Assembly (NCBI GenBank): GCA_009667805.1
Contig: CM019067.1
Span: 69,520,997-69,584,996 of the forward strand
Length of the DNA stretch: 64,000 nucleotides
Reading direction: 5' to 3'
Origin: Leptobrachium leishanense
Lineage: Eukaryota > Chordata > Amphibia > Anura > Megophryidae
The notes beneath the pieces are model-generated. The model was not told the origin of the DNA. It was given only the letters and a program-made list of their open reading frames with translations, and did not search any database. This document shows, one piece after another, positions 22,281 to 35,154 of the stretch (its first letter is position 1; every line of letters begins with the position of its first letter). A program made the position numbers and the translations under genes.

Positions 22281-23195
22281 TTAAGCTAAAATCACATATT
22301 TACCTTACCTAGGCCGCACGGCCGCCAAGGCCTCGCCTGCGATCTTCCACTGGATGAAGAGGAATTTAGCCCTCTCCCTGTAAAAATTGTTATGAAAGGT
22401 AATTAAAGGTATGGAAATTGCGAAATAGGTTCAGATGATAAGTGGACAACCACCATCACAGAGCCACTTAAGCGGTTGGGGTTGAAAATAGGTAATAATT
22501 TTATTATTGGAACATTGCCAATCAAAAAACATATAAAGAATTAAAACCAAGACAGGATATCACATAAGTAATATAAACGAGCAAAAGGAATATCAGTATG
22601 GACTGAGGTGAAAACAAATTGGTAATATACAGTATAAGTTGTAATCAATTGATTGGTCTGAAAGTACCAATGTAATGGTTGTTCCGTTTAGCCAATAATG
22701 CCAACTCGCTATTAGAACGTCAAAAATTGATTGGACCTCTAGTGGTGTATGATGTTAAATTATTACAGTAAAGGTAAATAGGCAATCAATTGGTAAGACA
22801 ACGTGGCACAATACATATCAGCGACGTGATAACTCCTAACGTTAATATGATAAGTGATCCATAACGTATTAAATGGAGATTGCTGATGAGTCAATAGGCA
22901 AATAGTAATGTGGATATAAACCAATATTAATAGCACAAAAAGAGTTAGCAAACTGGATAATGAGTGTTACAATTCAATAGGTAACCAGTGAATATCAGTA
23001 ACCTTGTAACCGTTAATAGTGGTTAACAAGCGTGATATACGTCCAAATAAATTAAAGGTATATTAAATTATGTTAAGATAAATATAAAAAATTATTATAT
23101 TAAGTGTATTTAAATAAATTAAATATTATTTTAATGCAGTATATTATTTATTTTAATAATATTTTATTCTATACTTATTTGAGAGTTTTACTTTG
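22281..23195. other. unrecognised AT-rich sequence
   Basis: Very AT-rich between 22430 and 23180. No repeat unit, coding domain or RNA gene was recognised. Confidence 0.4.
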
Positions 23196-23505
23196 TAGCT
23201 CTGTGATACGCTCATACACTGCACATTACTGTGAGTTTTATTGCTGTGGAGCTCTGTAATACGGTCATAAACACCGCACATTACTGTGAGTTTTATAACT
23301 GTGGAGCCCTGTGATACGCTCATACACGCCGCACATTACTGTGAGTCTTATCAATGTGGAGCTCTGTGATACGCTCATACACGCCGCACATTACTGTGAG
23401 TTTTATCAATTTGGAGCTCTGTGATACGCTCATACACACCGCACATTACTGTGTGTTTTATTGCTATGAAGCTCTTTGAGATATACATATTGCACATTAC
23501 ATTAT
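23196..23505 (+). repeat. 55-bp tandem array (about 5.5 units)
   Basis: GGAGCTCTGTGATACGCTCA then TACACGCCGCACATTACTGT repeats every 55 bp (for example 23249, 23304, 23359). End units are more diverged than inner ones. Noncoding minisatellite. Confidence 0.9.
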
Positions 23506-25150
23506 GAATTCGATGGACTGAAGTGGTCATAGAGGACCTGGAAAAAAATGGGCACTGATTGGCTGGAGTTGACATTGTGGACCTGGAGGGGTCCAGTGCA
23601 TGGTGATGGGGGGAGGGGGCATAATATGTTGTTGCTAGGGTGGGGGGCCATCATGAATTCCTGCATCTTGACCCTGAGGTTTCTATTTACGCCTCTGCAT
23701 CCTGCCCTAAGGCCTGGTGGCTGACACCTGGGTGTTTTACAGTGCGTTCCTACGTGCTGTAAAATGCTCAAACACTGAAATCCCATTATTTCCTATGGGC
23801 ATGGTTCCCACCTGGGTGTATTAAACGCCCTACATTCAAAGATGTACATGAGCTTCATTGGGGCATATTACAACGTGTTTGTGGCCATAGACCTCAATGT
23901 GAACGTGCTGAAATGGGCGTTTGCGTCATCAAAAACGCGTGTATGAACGTGCGTTCCGCACATGGCAACAGGCACAGAAGGCACTAAAGTCTTTTTCATT
24001 GGACGCCTCTGAAGTATTTTTCATTGGACGCCTCCGTAGTCAATCAACAGCTAGACACAAACCGCAGGAAGTTAGCTAATATCTGTGCATATCTGGCTCT
24101 GATAGTCTGCCTCCTAAGTTTGTTTGATTGTAGTTTTTCCCCTGTATTTTAAACACCTTTCTCTAGGGTAATAATAAATCTGAGTTTTTAATATCGGTCC
24201 AGCAGACATGATTTTTCTCATGTGACATGCTGATTCATTGTTGAATTGCTACGTATTTCCTGAAATTACCACAGAAATGTAAAACTAATACCTGTTTCTG
24301 AGCATTACGCATTCACGCACTTACATTAGGCATCTGCATTATGGTTGACATTGGGGATTATTATTGCAAAATATGCCGACAGTGCACAGAGGACGCCGAG
24401 TTATGTTCAATACATTTTCCTTGACAGAAAAATCTTGTTTCTGTGGTTACTGGAAACAAGTGCTGGGGCAAAACGGAGGGAATGTGGGTCTTTTGTGGAA
24501 AAAAATAGCTTTTTTGGATTTGTCTGAGGTGAAAAATCCTAATTATTTAATGTATATATTGGTTGCGAGAGAAGAAAGTTAAAGTCCCTTTAGTAATTAT
24601 AGAATTATATGCTTAGAGAGAAGCTGAATGCAAATAAAATGAAACAAATGCATTTTTAAAATAGGTTATTTTGATCTTGAACAGGATATTTTAAGCTAGG
24701 AGAGGATGATAAATTGTGACATGCTTATTCCCCCCCCCCTGGTGTGTTTATGCTAGCTAGATGCTACAGCAGCAGATTGGAAAACATGAAGGAAGCATAT
24801 GTCTTTGGCATGGAATTCATTTTAATAAGTGTTTTCAACGGGATCTTTGGAAAAAGATACCACAGGTTTTTAATTGCATTCTGCTACCAGAAGCGATGCT
24901 GCACAATAACTTGTAAAGATAGATAATGGTTGATTTGAATCTGTGAAAATACAAAATTAGCTAATATTTCAAATCTGCCAACTGCCTAGAATAAAAAAGG
25001 ATATGCGATAATGTGCAGTAAAGGGCGAGATCGACCCACGCTTGTCATAAAAAGAGCACATTTCATTTATTTTCCTCTCATTTAAAAAAAAACCCAAACA
25101 ATCCTTTACCAATACCTTTTTTATAGGTCACTCAAGTAGACACTCATACA
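23506..25150. other. unrecognised sequence
   Basis: 23700-23960 contains CACCTGGGTG twice and GC-rich words suggestive of a MITE, but no consistent ends were found. The remainder shows nothing recognisable. Confidence 0.35.
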
Positions 25151-25490
25151 CAGGTCTATTCACTAAACGGTGAACTCAGGAGAACTGGCAGGAGAAGTGA
25201 AAATTCTAGCAGGGTTATTCAGAGTGATGTGAAAACCAGGAGAAGGACTGGAGAAGGGAACATTCTAGATCAAAATAGCCAAACCAGAAAAATTCTCCCA
25301 ATTATCTCACTTTCCAAATCGGCTATTTGGTCTAGATTGTTCTCTTCTCCTGCCATTCACCTGGTTTTCACCTCTCTCTGAATAACCTTATAGGTGAAAA
25401 TAGCCAAACCAGAAAAAATCTCCCATTTATCTCATTTTCCAAATTGACTGTTCTCTTCTCCTGAGTTTCACCCTTTAGTGGATAGACCTT
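25151..25490. mobile_element. short palindromic MITE interrupted by a relative
   Basis: Outer element: CAGGTCTATTCAC at the left, GTGGATAGACCTT at the right, with arms around GAACTCAGGAGAACTGGCAG and CTCTTCTCCTGAGTTTCACC. It is split by the element at 25210-25390. Confidence 0.75.
25210..25390. mobile_element. 181-bp palindromic MITE with TAG duplication
   Basis: CAGGGTTATTCAGAG at the left and CTCTGAATAACCTTA at the right. TAG at 25207-25209 and 25391-25393 is the 3-bp duplication; removing one copy restores the outer element's frame of homology. Interior words (ATAGCCAAACCAGAAAAATT) match the 60144 copy. Confidence 0.85.
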
Positions 25491-25557
25491 ATAGGCTCAT
25501 ATATGTCTAAGCTGTGTGGTGTTGAAGTTAAAGCGGACTAGAAAACATGTTTGTTAA

Positions 25558-25984
25558 GGCTGGGGTCAGAGGAACGCAGTGCGAACGTACGTTTAGCCGC
25601 ACTTTACTACGGCCGTGGTAGCAGCAAATGACGTCCAACACAGGTCCACACATGAAGTACGGCCGCACGAAAGTTCAGCCGCGCAATGCAAGCGGCAAAC
25701 AAACGCATTTTTGCAAGAACTTCGAACCGCTAGTACTGACGTACAGAGTGCGCTGCATCCGCATAGCGGCGTGTGTGTGTGATTAGGAAACGTCAGACGC
25801 TGCTCATGTTCGGCCAACATAACGTTCAGACACCCAAAGTTTCCTGGTTTGGATCCATAAAAAATCACGGCCGAAATTGCGCATCGTGTGACCGCTATCG
25901 CGTCTTCCGAGAAAAATTGCGTTCGGACACATCAACGTACTTTTTGACGGTAGACGTGAAAAATGCATTCGTCTGACCCTAGCC
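25558..25984. mobile_element. 427-bp Harbinger-like MITE (TSD TAA)
   Basis: GGCTGGGGTCAGAGGAACGC at the left is inversely matched by GCATTCGTCTGACCCTAGCC at the right. TAA at 25555-25557 and 25985-25987 is an exact 3-bp duplication of the TWA type typical of PIF/Harbinger. The interior is rich in CG dinucleotides. Noncoding. Confidence 0.75.
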
Positions 25985-26999
25985 TAAGAAAAATCTTCAA
26001 TAACTGGATTACGTGTCTATGTACATTATGATTTAATTCTACTTGGATTAAGGTACAATAGGAAAAAGGACCTACTTTATGATTTATTACTTTCCCATAG
26101 CCTCTTGTTCATTTCTATGGAAAATGGGACAAAACACTGAGGAATTTCACAATGATCTTGTTACATTTTCTCGTAGACAGTTCTCCATTTTTTTAAACCA
26201 TACACCTTCTATAGAGATCCTCCAGCTGGAGGAACCATGCAAGTCTATGGGACTCAATACTGTGAAGTGTTTAAGGAAGAAGGAAACTGCAGAACGCGTT
26301 GGTCGACAATCATCCACTTTCACCAAAAGGGCCAATAAAATGGACTTAATACAGTTTTACCTTAGAGACTGGTATGCTCAATGCCCTAAACCTGAGTGGT
26401 TCATACAGGAGTATACAGATTTGAAAAGACAAACATTTGTAGGTACTTATACAGGGACCCATGTGCAGTGACAGGGAAATACACAAATATTCCCAGGTAC
26501 ACACTCACACAGATATACTCATACACTCACAGGTTCACAGACACTCATGGGTTCACTGTTAGATACTTAGCATGTGGGATGTCTCCCCTACCAAACGTCT
26601 CTTTTCATTTCCCCTATTATTGTCTTCAGTTACCCTGTAATGTCTTTGTCCTATATGTGCCACCCATGACATCCAATAGAATATATATATGTTTGAGATA
26701 GTTAGCAGAGAGGGCTTTCTTGGAGTATGTGTATGATGAGAGTTTTGAGAGTGCATTGTGCCATCTTCAACCTCAACAAAACACTTGGAGAGAAGGGGTC
26801 TTCAACAGAGGAAACAGTGTAAGTGTCCAGATCCCAATCTATAAAGTTAGGTAGGTGAACCTTCAGCCCAGTCTGTCTTCTGCGTACACTGGACAAGATT
26901 TTCACTATTGAAGCCCATTTCCACTTTATAGCTGCTTGCGTTCTCCTTGGCATCGCTAGTCGAGCAAACTCATCTGTACATCTCCTGGAGACTGGCCTC
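25985..26999. other. unrecognised sequence
   Basis: A plus-strand open frame at 26079-26471 (130 codons) has no domain I recognise and no flanking splice signals that convince me. 26478-26560 is CACTCACA-rich low complexity. Confidence 0.35.
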
Positions 27000-27393
27000 A
27001 CTACACATGGACATAAGCTGGATCTGGGTGACTGCCCTGTTATTCGTCACTGTGCCACTATTATACAGTTCGGTGCCGTGGTCATTCATATACAACTTAC
27101 CTGGTTGCCTTTAATTGAAGACCAACGGGGACTGGTCTGAGCCCTTGTTTTTTGATGGTTAACTTTGTTTTTATTTTAGCTCTGTACATTGCTGTTTTTT
27201 TTTGGGACCTGCTCCCCCTGGGTTCTTGCCTGCTCCGGCTGGAGCTCTGAGCGTCGCACTGGTCCCTTCCCCACTTGCGGTTTATACCCATTGTGTAGCT
27301 GATTTTCTTGTTTTACCTGGTTTGAATCTATAGGTAACCCTCTCCCTTATTCCCTCTCCACACGGCATTGTTTCCATAACTTGCATTTCTGAC

Positions 27394-30000
27394 ATGGCCG
27401 TTCACCATAGACCGCTGTTGATTCGTTCCATCAATATACGGGCCCTTAACTTACCTACTAAGAGACATATTGCACTGTGCGACTTTGCTAAAGCGCGGGT
27501 TTCAGTGGTTCACCTGCAGGAAACCCACTTTGCGTGCGCTAATACACCCACTTTTAAGAGCCCCTCGTACCCCGTGGGGTTCCTTTAGTAATTGTGCGGC
27601 TGGCAAAGTTAGGTGCACTGCCATTCTCTTTGCCAAACATGTCCCTTTTCAGCTCCTGGACTCTGTGTCAGACGATGAGGGCAGATACGCATTGGTGAAG
27701 GGTCATGTCGGGGATCAACTATATACGTTTGTTTCGCTATACTTACCTAATCGTAAACAACACAAGACTCTAAGGTCTATTTTGACTCCCGTGGCTGCCT
27801 TTCAGGAAGGGGTTTTGGTGGTGTGTGGGGATTTTAAACTTCCGCTGGATCCCAGGTTGTATACGTCGCGTGGTTTGACTAGTGTTCCGCTCTCTGTTAT
27901 ACGCTCAGTCCGCCGGGCATTACTTCATTTGTGTCTGACTGATAGCTGGAGGGCTCTCCATCCTACCACTAGGGACTATATACACCATAGTGCCCCACAC
28001 ATATCACACTCTCGTATTGACCTCTTACTCCTTCCTTTCGCACAATCTCACCTTTTACAATCTGCTGTGATTGGTACCCAAACCTGCTCGGATCATTGCC
28101 CGGTTGACATAGAACTCAGTTCCTCCCTGTACCGGCCTAAGCTTCGCATTGGAGACTGAACAAGACGCTGCTCTCAGACCAAGAGGTGTTGTGTGGCCTG
28201 GAAGAGGCAGTTACTCAGTACTTCAGTGAGAATAATACCCCAGATGTCGCACCTCCGTTCCTCTGGGAGGCTCAAAAGGCCTCCGCCAGAGGATATCTCA
28301 TTCGACATGGCGCCCGTCTTAAAAGGGAACGGTCCCAGCGCCAAGAGGACCTGCTTACTCAAGATTCAGGTCCTTGAAGCCTCCCATAAATCAAATCAAT
28401 CAGATGCTGTATATGCTCAACTTACCGCCCTCAGAGCTGACTTAAATTCCCTGTCGAATATTGGGGCACAAAAATAGTTTCTTCGCTTTAAACAAGTATT
28501 TTTTGGAGCGTGGAAATAAATGCAGCTGATTGCTAGCTAGGGCTTTACGGAAACAACACAGCTCCACCTATATCTCCCGTGTAGCGGACAGGTTGGGCAC
28601 AAAAATATTCTTTACTGACCACTATGTTGGGGCTCTTGCGAGACCACTTTCAATCGTTGTATAACCTAGATGCTTCCAATCCGGCCCCTGTATCACTGAC
28701 TTAGAAAATCGAGACCTACTTACGGCTTCATGTTAAATGTAAACTAAATTTCACGGCTAGGCAAGCTTTGGAGTCCCCACTCTCTGACGAAGAGCTCAAT
28801 CAAGCTATAAAGGACACCCCTGTGGGCAAAGCCCCCGGCCCCAATGGCTTTTCATTATTGTATTATAAAAAGCTTCTCCCTCTCCTGAAGCCTCATTTGC
28901 TCTCTGCATTTAATTCTCTAGTCCGCGACCATCACCTCCATCCTGCCACGCTGACCGCCACCATCACTCTACTCCTGAAATGGGGGAAAGATCCAGAATA
29001 CTGCAATAATTACAGACCCATTTCATACTTAAGCAGGACATTAAATTATTTGACGAAATATTGGCCTCCAGACTTAAACCCTACATCCCTGGGTTGATCC
29101 ATCTTGATCAGACGGGAGTCATCCCTGGGAGGGAAACCAAAGACAGCACTATCAGAGCGGTTAACTTGATACATGGTTCCACGCATTTGACTAACGACCC
29201 TTTTTTATTACTTTCTACAGATTGCGAAAAAAGGCCTTTGATAGGGTCAGATGGGATTTTATGTTCCGTGCCTTAACTCATATGGGATTTGGGGAGCCTA
29301 TGTTACTGTGGATCCGAGCCCTGTGCACGAATCCCTGCGTGCGCATTAATGTTAACGGAGTCCTTTCTGATTAGAAATGCCCCTAGACAGGGATGTCCCT
29401 TGTCCCCTCTATTGTTTGCGCTTTCGCTCAAGCCCTTCCTGCAAGCTGTCCGTGACGCACCTGATATCATGGGACTCACAGACGGGCACGTGGAACATCG
29501 CCTTGAACCATATGCGGATGATCTGCTATTTTTTTACGCTCCCCTCTACTCTCACTCCCTAATCTCCTGCGGTTATTTACTGAATATGGCGCTCTCTGTA
29601 ATCTGAAGCTTAATATGGACAAATCACAGATTCTCCCTGTATCGATCCCTACCCCCCTGGCACTTACATTGCGATCTTCTTTGCCTTTTAGATGGTGCCA
29701 AGGCCCCTTGAAATATTTAGGACTGTACTTGTCCGCCACACCTGAAGATCTGTACTATGACAATTTTAAACCACTGTTACAAACCATGAAGTCTGATCTT
29801 CGTGCCTGGGCCCTCCCACATGTATCCTGGTTCGGACGCATTAATGCCATTAAAATGTCTATCCTCCCTGAGATTCTGGTCCTTTTCCAAACAATCCCTA
29901 TTGTCGTGCCCAGTTCCTTTTTTCGTTCTATCGCTTCTTTATTTCGGAAATATGTCTGGAACGGCAAGTTAGGATTAGCTTAATTTCCACCCCGCGCTCC
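27394..30000 (+). pseudogene. L1/Tx1-like ORF2: endonuclease plus reverse transcriptase
   Basis: The APE-type endonuclease starts at RSINIRALNLPTKRHIAL and has VVHLQETHF. After a frameshift near 27560 it continues with VVCGDFKLPLDP and the catalytic CSDHCPVDIEL near 28090. The reverse transcriptase follows: GKAPGPNGFSLLYYKKLLP near 28820, NNYRPISYLSRTLN near 29010, LSTDCEKRP (the D-containing block, broken by a shift) near 29215, RQGCPLSPLLFALSLKPFLQ near 29387 and YADDLLFFY near 29512. The region from 29790 to 29980 (WFGRINAIKMSILPEILVLF) matches the L1 thumb and is repeated in the fragment at 51899-53584. At least six disruptions; not functional. Confidence 0.85.
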
Positions 30001-31228
30001 TTGGGAGGCATGACCTTGCCCCACATTTGGCGGTATTATTGTGCGACACATTTGCTACGCTTAGTTGAATGGGGAAACAAAACAGTCCTTAAGTCATGGG
30101 TGGACATCGAGACACACTTCGCTGGCACTGCTTTGGCTTCTGTGCCATGGCTTCCTCCACGCGCATTGCCCGTCCCCTCTACCACCCTACCATCCACCCA
30201 CACCACCCTGCGCGTATGGCACTCGCTACAATCGTGAACACGCATAGCTCCCTCCCCATCTCCATTAATGGCATTGAGGCACCTGACTGTCTTTTCTAGA
30301 CACATCATGCCCACTGCTCCCCTTGACAACCCGCCCACACCACTCCGAGTCATTTTATAGTAGATGGGCGCAGGGCAAGGGACGCTCATTTCCCATTCAC
30401 CCAGTCTCCTGGCTTCCTTGTCCAATTCCATATGCATCGCCTGTTCGCATATTTACGCTAACATGCCCCCTTGGTGGACTACTGTAGGCAGCTGACCGCC
30501 TTTGAATCTATCATCAGTCAAGGCAGGAAGCCCTAACAGGGTATCTCCCTTCTTTATGATCTGCTGCAAAAGCTCCCTTCTCCCCCCACCCATTTCCGAG
30601 TTAAATGGGAGAAATCGCTGCAAATCGCTCTGACAGATGCTGAATGGCTTAAAGTATTTGAACTAGCGCACTGTTGCACACCTTCAACTAGGATTCACAA
30701 GGTCAATTATAAGATCATGTACAGATGGTACCATGTCCCGAGAGACTAAGACGTATCGCAGGTGGAGGTGGTGGAGACTTGTGTTGGAGATGTCAGGCAC
30801 CAGGTGCGGATCATCTACATATCTGGTGGTTGTCTCCCCGGTCCAACCGTTCTGGTCCCGCGTACATACATATGTCTGTATGATTGTGAATCCACCCCGC
30901 CTTTCCTGCCCAAACTGTATCTGCTACATCACACTCCCATTAGTATCTCCTCCTACAAAAATTATATTGTGCCTTGCCTCATACATGCTGCCAAGCTGAT
31001 CATACCCAGGTTCTGGAAACAGGCCTTCACCCCTCCCCTGACCATGTGGCTCGATGAAGTGGAATTTATCCAAGGTGTAGACGAAATGGCGTTTCGAGCG
31101 CGTGACCAATTCGAAAAGTACACTCACAAATGGTACTACTGGTTGACTAAGGTGTTACCACACTCCCGCCGTCACCAGTAGTTTGGGTGAGATTTGGTAT
31201 ATACGAACTGATATGTCTTACATGTAAC

Positions 31229-32928
31229 TAGACATGTGCACAGCACAAAATTTCGTTTTGAACTAATGGATTAGTACTAAAATGCAATTTATTTAGTTGC
31301 TAAAGAAATTCGTTTTCAGTTCTTTAGTATGAAAACTAATTTCATCCGAAAACCAGTGGATACAATTATTATTGTAGTGGCTCCTCAGAGTGCTGAGATC
31401 GCTGCTTGTTACAGTATCTCTCACTATCAGCACAATGTGTCAGGCAAAGCTGTTACAGTAACTGACTGCTGCTCATCACAGCGCTCAGAGTTTCAGTAAA
31501 ACTAGTAAATAATAGTTTTATATATAAGATGTTAGAACAATATTATTTCCTTGTTTTACTGAAACTGAGCGCTGTTACAGTCAGTTACTGTAACAGCTGA
31601 GCTTGATACATTGTACTAAGAGATAGTATAACAAGCAGCCGATCTCAGAGCTCACAGCCACTGGATTTAAAGGGCTAAAAAAAAGGCTGCTCTCTGTATA
31701 ATGTATAGAACATCCTCCTGCATTAATTAATACCCCTCTCTGTATAATGTAGATAACATCCTCCTGCATTAATATCCCTCTCTGTATAATGAATAGAACA
31801 TCCTTCTGAATTAATGTCCCTGTATGTATTGAACAATCCTCCTCAATTTATACATTTCTCTGTATAATGTATGTAACCTCCTCCTGCATTAATACCCCTC
31901 TCTGTTTAATGTATAGAACATCCTCCTGCATTCATTAATGCCCCTCTCTGTGTAGAACATCCTACTCAGTAGGATCTACTGCATTGGCATGTGGAGGGTG
32001 CAGAACTTCGGAATGCAATGCTTATCCAGCACAGGAGAGGGAACTTTTACTTAAACTTTGCATCTCTGTGGGGGAGAGAGACAGGAATATAAAAGCAGGG
32101 GTGAGGGCAAATATTAACAGAAATCGGTCTGAAAGCTCAGAGAAGAGATGTCTGGTGCAAATTTATTTTTATAATAAAATTAAGCACTTTAAATCCAGGC
32201 AAAACATTCAAATAAATCACACCGACAGCTCACAATAACAGAGTATCTGTGAGTTGGATACTAAATGTATCAGACGTAAAAAAAAACAACTTTATAACAA
32301 GCAGCACTGGGAGAGGAGAGGGACTTTATATAAAATGTGTATTATAGATGAGGAAAGGGGGATAGTGCTCCTGGATAATATAAAATGTATCAGACCTAAG
32401 CCCCTATTATGCAGAGAGGGAGGGGAGATAACACACGTTTTATAAAGGACCTCTCTTCTCCTAGCGCTGCTTGTTATAAAAGGGGTTTTTACTATCCAGC
32501 CCTCCTCTGTCATTAGCTTTCAGTGTGATTTATTTGAATGTTTTCCTTCTCCAGCTGCTTTTATCATCTTGTCTGCCTCATAGACATGCAAGGGTTAAGT
32601 AAAGGTTTCCTCTCCTGTGCTGGCTGTCTGTGCTGCGAGTGAGTATTCTAGAGCTCTATCACTGTCAGATTTTCGGGTAGGGGTCGGTAAGGATTATGCA
32701 TACAAATCTTTTCTGTAGCTTTGTGATGTTGCACTCTTCATTGCTGGTCTCCTTCACTCATCAATATAATATCACAAAATGGACTGAAACTAAAATGTAA
32801 TGCATTTTATTTTAGTTTCTTTCGTTTTTTGTACTGAGCAGTTTCGTATCCCTTTAGTCATACTAAAACTAAATTATCCCAAAATTCGGACTAAATCGTT
32901 TTAGTACTAAAACTAATGCACATGTCTA
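31229..32928. mobile_element. 1700-bp non-autonomous hAT element, uninterrupted copy
   Basis: Termini TAGACATGTGCA and TGCACATGTCTA form a perfect 12-bp inverted repeat. CATGTAAC at 31221-31228 and 32929-32936 is an exact 8-bp target duplication. Inside, 31475-31580 forms a stem (GCTCAGAGTTTCAGTAAAAC with its complement) and 31694-31965 is a tandem array. No transposase. A second copy at 44545-49680 shares termini and order. Confidence 0.95.
31694..31965 (+). repeat. about 50-bp tandem units inside the hAT element
   Basis: CTCTGTATAATGTATAGAAC then ATCCTCCTGCATTAATACCC recurs about five times with indels. The second hAT copy keeps only the first unit before its TTAA insertion. Confidence 0.8.
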
Positions 32929-33127
32929 CATGTAACATAATATTTGATAATTCATTGCTGTCCCCCCTCCCCCCTTTAGAGATTCATATTTCCATTTTCA
33001 GTTTTATGCTATTATTATGTGTCTTTGAGGTTTATTCCTGATGTATATGATTCACCATGTACTGCTTATATGTTATATTTGGTTTTTCATAATAAAACTT
33101 GAATATGTTAAAAAAAAAAAAAAAAAA

Positions 33128-33690
33128 GATATTCACTATTGGTATCTCTGTGTTTTGCTACATACAGAATTTCCTGTCCTGTCCAGTCATCCAATCTCTG
33201 CCAAGGCAAAAACTCTCTCAAATTGTATTCCACAGGTGATGAGCAATGACTGATTATCTCCAGATAAAAGGCTTTGAATTGAGGCCAAACAGTTCAATTT
33301 TCGTTTCATGAGACCAGATAATCTTTTCTCTGGCCAGTCTGCCATAAAGGCCAGATTAGTGGATTGTTGCAGTGACAATTGTCCTTCCACAAGTTTCTCC
33401 CATCTCCATACGTGAATTCTGGAGCTCATCCTGAGTCCTTGATCTCCTCTCTTGCAAAGGATCTTCTCCCCCAATTGAGTGGCCTTCTCTGGGAAGAGTA
33501 TTGGATGTTCCAAACGTATTCCATTAAGAAACCTGAAGGCTGCTGTGCTCCTGGGAACCTTCAGAGCTAAATTTCGATGTATTGTAGCAAAGGATCTGAA
33601 TACTTATGTCAATGTGATATTTAATTTTTTGTTTGTTTTAAAGGATTTTGCAGTGTTGTCAAACACCGGTTTTGTTTTGACATTGTGGGC
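33128..33690 (-). mobile_element. Tc1-like transposon relic
   Basis: Minus-strand frames include CKRGDQGLRMSSRIHVWRWE and MADWPEKRLS near 33300-33450, then a stretch equivalent to the ETKIELFGLNSK block of Tc1 transposases near 33240-33290. The plus strand ends with GAATACTTATGTCAATGTGA and TTTGACATTGTGGGC, words typical of Tc1-like 3' ends. Frames are broken and both termini are unclear. Confidence 0.65.
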
Positions 33691-33719
33691 TATTCATATA
33701 TGGAAAAATAATGATTTAA

Positions 33720-33835
33720 ATCATACAGCACAGCCACAGATCGTGTTAACACGATCTTGGGCTGCTGTGTCTGCTACAACTGATCGTGTGTACACGATCA
33801 AGGTAGTGAAGAGGTTAAGGGGTCTGTATACAATT
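33720..33835. repeat. hairpin-rich fragment ending at a TTAA
   Basis: GATCGTGTTAACACGATC and GATCGTGTGTACACGATC are adjacent palindromes, followed by GTAGTGAAGAGGTTAAG. This resembles the end of a TTAA-type MITE, but only one end is visible. Confidence 0.45.
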
Positions 33836-34103
33836 CGATTGCAATATAAATATATATTATGTGACATTCTTTTTCATTATCTTTCAATATGACCAGAAAC
33901 ATCAGCATTAGGTTTGGTATAGGTTATTGTAGGCAGAGACTTAAATAGGGTACAGGCAGGATAAATTCATGCTTACTAAGATGTTACCATATGCAAACCA
34001 GACTGCTATCACTCAAACCATGGGCCCTATTCCCTTGGGCCTGCAGATTTTCATGCAGCCGCTCTCCCCCGCCAAACAAATACAAAAATTGGGAAGACAC
34101 TAT
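33836..34103. other. unrecognised sequence
   Basis: AT-rich, no feature recognised. Confidence 0.4.
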
Positions 34104-34946
34104 CAGGGTTATTCAAAGAGAATCGAAAGACACGATCGGGGACATTTCATTCCCTGCAACTCGGTGCGATTCGGTGATCCTAGTTCGCCGACCCTGCGGT
34201 GTATTCAGCAAGCACCACAGGTCTGCTGTACTGCAGGGAAACCCCGCCACAAATCCGACAAACACTCACTGCAAAACCCACTGAACACTCACCGAACACT
34301 CACCAAAACCCGCAGAAACAGCTGGATTAACCACGCCAAACACGCCGGAGAAACCCGACTAGCCACCGATCACAGCGCAGAGCAGCCGCCAGAAAAATCG
34401 ACACGCAGGCGAACGAGGTGAAAAAAAAAACAGTACGCTTGAATGTTAGAAACCTGAAACGCTGTTTGCAAAAAAACTATTGAACGAAAATGCCTGGAAT
34501 TTACATATAAGATCCAATGAATGATAATAAAAAGGGCTGTTACAGTAAAGAGAAAAGACGATTAAAAAAACGGGATTTTTTTTTCCAAACAAATCCCCAA
34601 AATAACAGATCCTAAAATATCTATAAAAATAGAGACTTTTTACTGCAGAATATAATATTAAATGGTTTAATTGAATTAAAACGGGAATATTTTTAACATT
34701 GAAGCCTAAGGGATTCGCCTGAATAAATCTGTTGAATGAAACCACCGAATGGCAGGGCATTTCGGCAACTTTTCCCTGCTGTTTGGTGTTCTCTATGGGG
34801 ATTTCACTGCCGTCGAACAGGCAACGAACAAGCACCGTATGTGCAGGCAATTCGCCAACATTTGGCGAACTGCCTGCTCTCTGAATAGCCGAATGGCCAG
34901 GAAAGGTAACGAACGGCCAAAATTCGGATCTCTTTGAATAACCCCC
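34104..34946 (+). mobile_element. 843-bp MITE, CAGGGTTATTCA family
   Basis: Starts CAGGGTTATTCAAAGAGAAT and ends ATCTCTTTGAATAACCCC, with the same internal order as the 5296 copy: CACCGCAGGG-type block, ACACGCCGGAGAAACCCGA, AAGGGCTGTTACAG and the core near 34680. The last bases have drifted, so no target duplication is visible. Confidence 0.8.
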
Positions 34947-35154
34947 TTTGTGTAATAAATAAATAATTAATATAAAAAGCATTTGAATTTTCTTTTTTGA
35001 ATTTTTTATTTTAGGATTTATAGAGAAAGGTGTCCATCACAGGAGTTGCCTTTCTCTAGGGAAAAAAAAATGTGTAAAATAAATAAATGGGATTTTTTTT
35101 TCGCTTGGTTTCTCCTTTAATTCATTTTTTTTATAGCGACAAAAAAAAGATTGA

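Larger units (their letters stand above)
27000..33127 (+). mobile_element. L1/Tx1-like LINE, long decayed copy interrupted by a hAT element
   Basis: The 5' boundary is uncertain; non-coding sequence typical of an inter-ORF region runs to 27390. ORF2 remains extend from 27394 to about 31180. The 3' UTR is split by the hAT element at 31229-32928, resumes at 32937 and ends with TAATAAAACTTGAATATG and a 19-base poly-A at about 33109-33127. L1 assignment rests on the endonuclease and reverse transcriptase motifs and on the poly-A tail. Many frameshifts and stops. Confidence 0.8.

Noticed and set aside
26079..26471. 130-codon plus-strand open frame as a host gene
   Set aside because: No recognised domain, no convincing splice signals, no homology visible to other parts of the window. 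Chance cannot be excluded, so it is not listed as a gene.
33128..33690. Host coding exon (several overlapping frames on both strands)
   Set aside because: Minus-strand blocks read as Tc1 transposase; the plus-strand frames are shadows.
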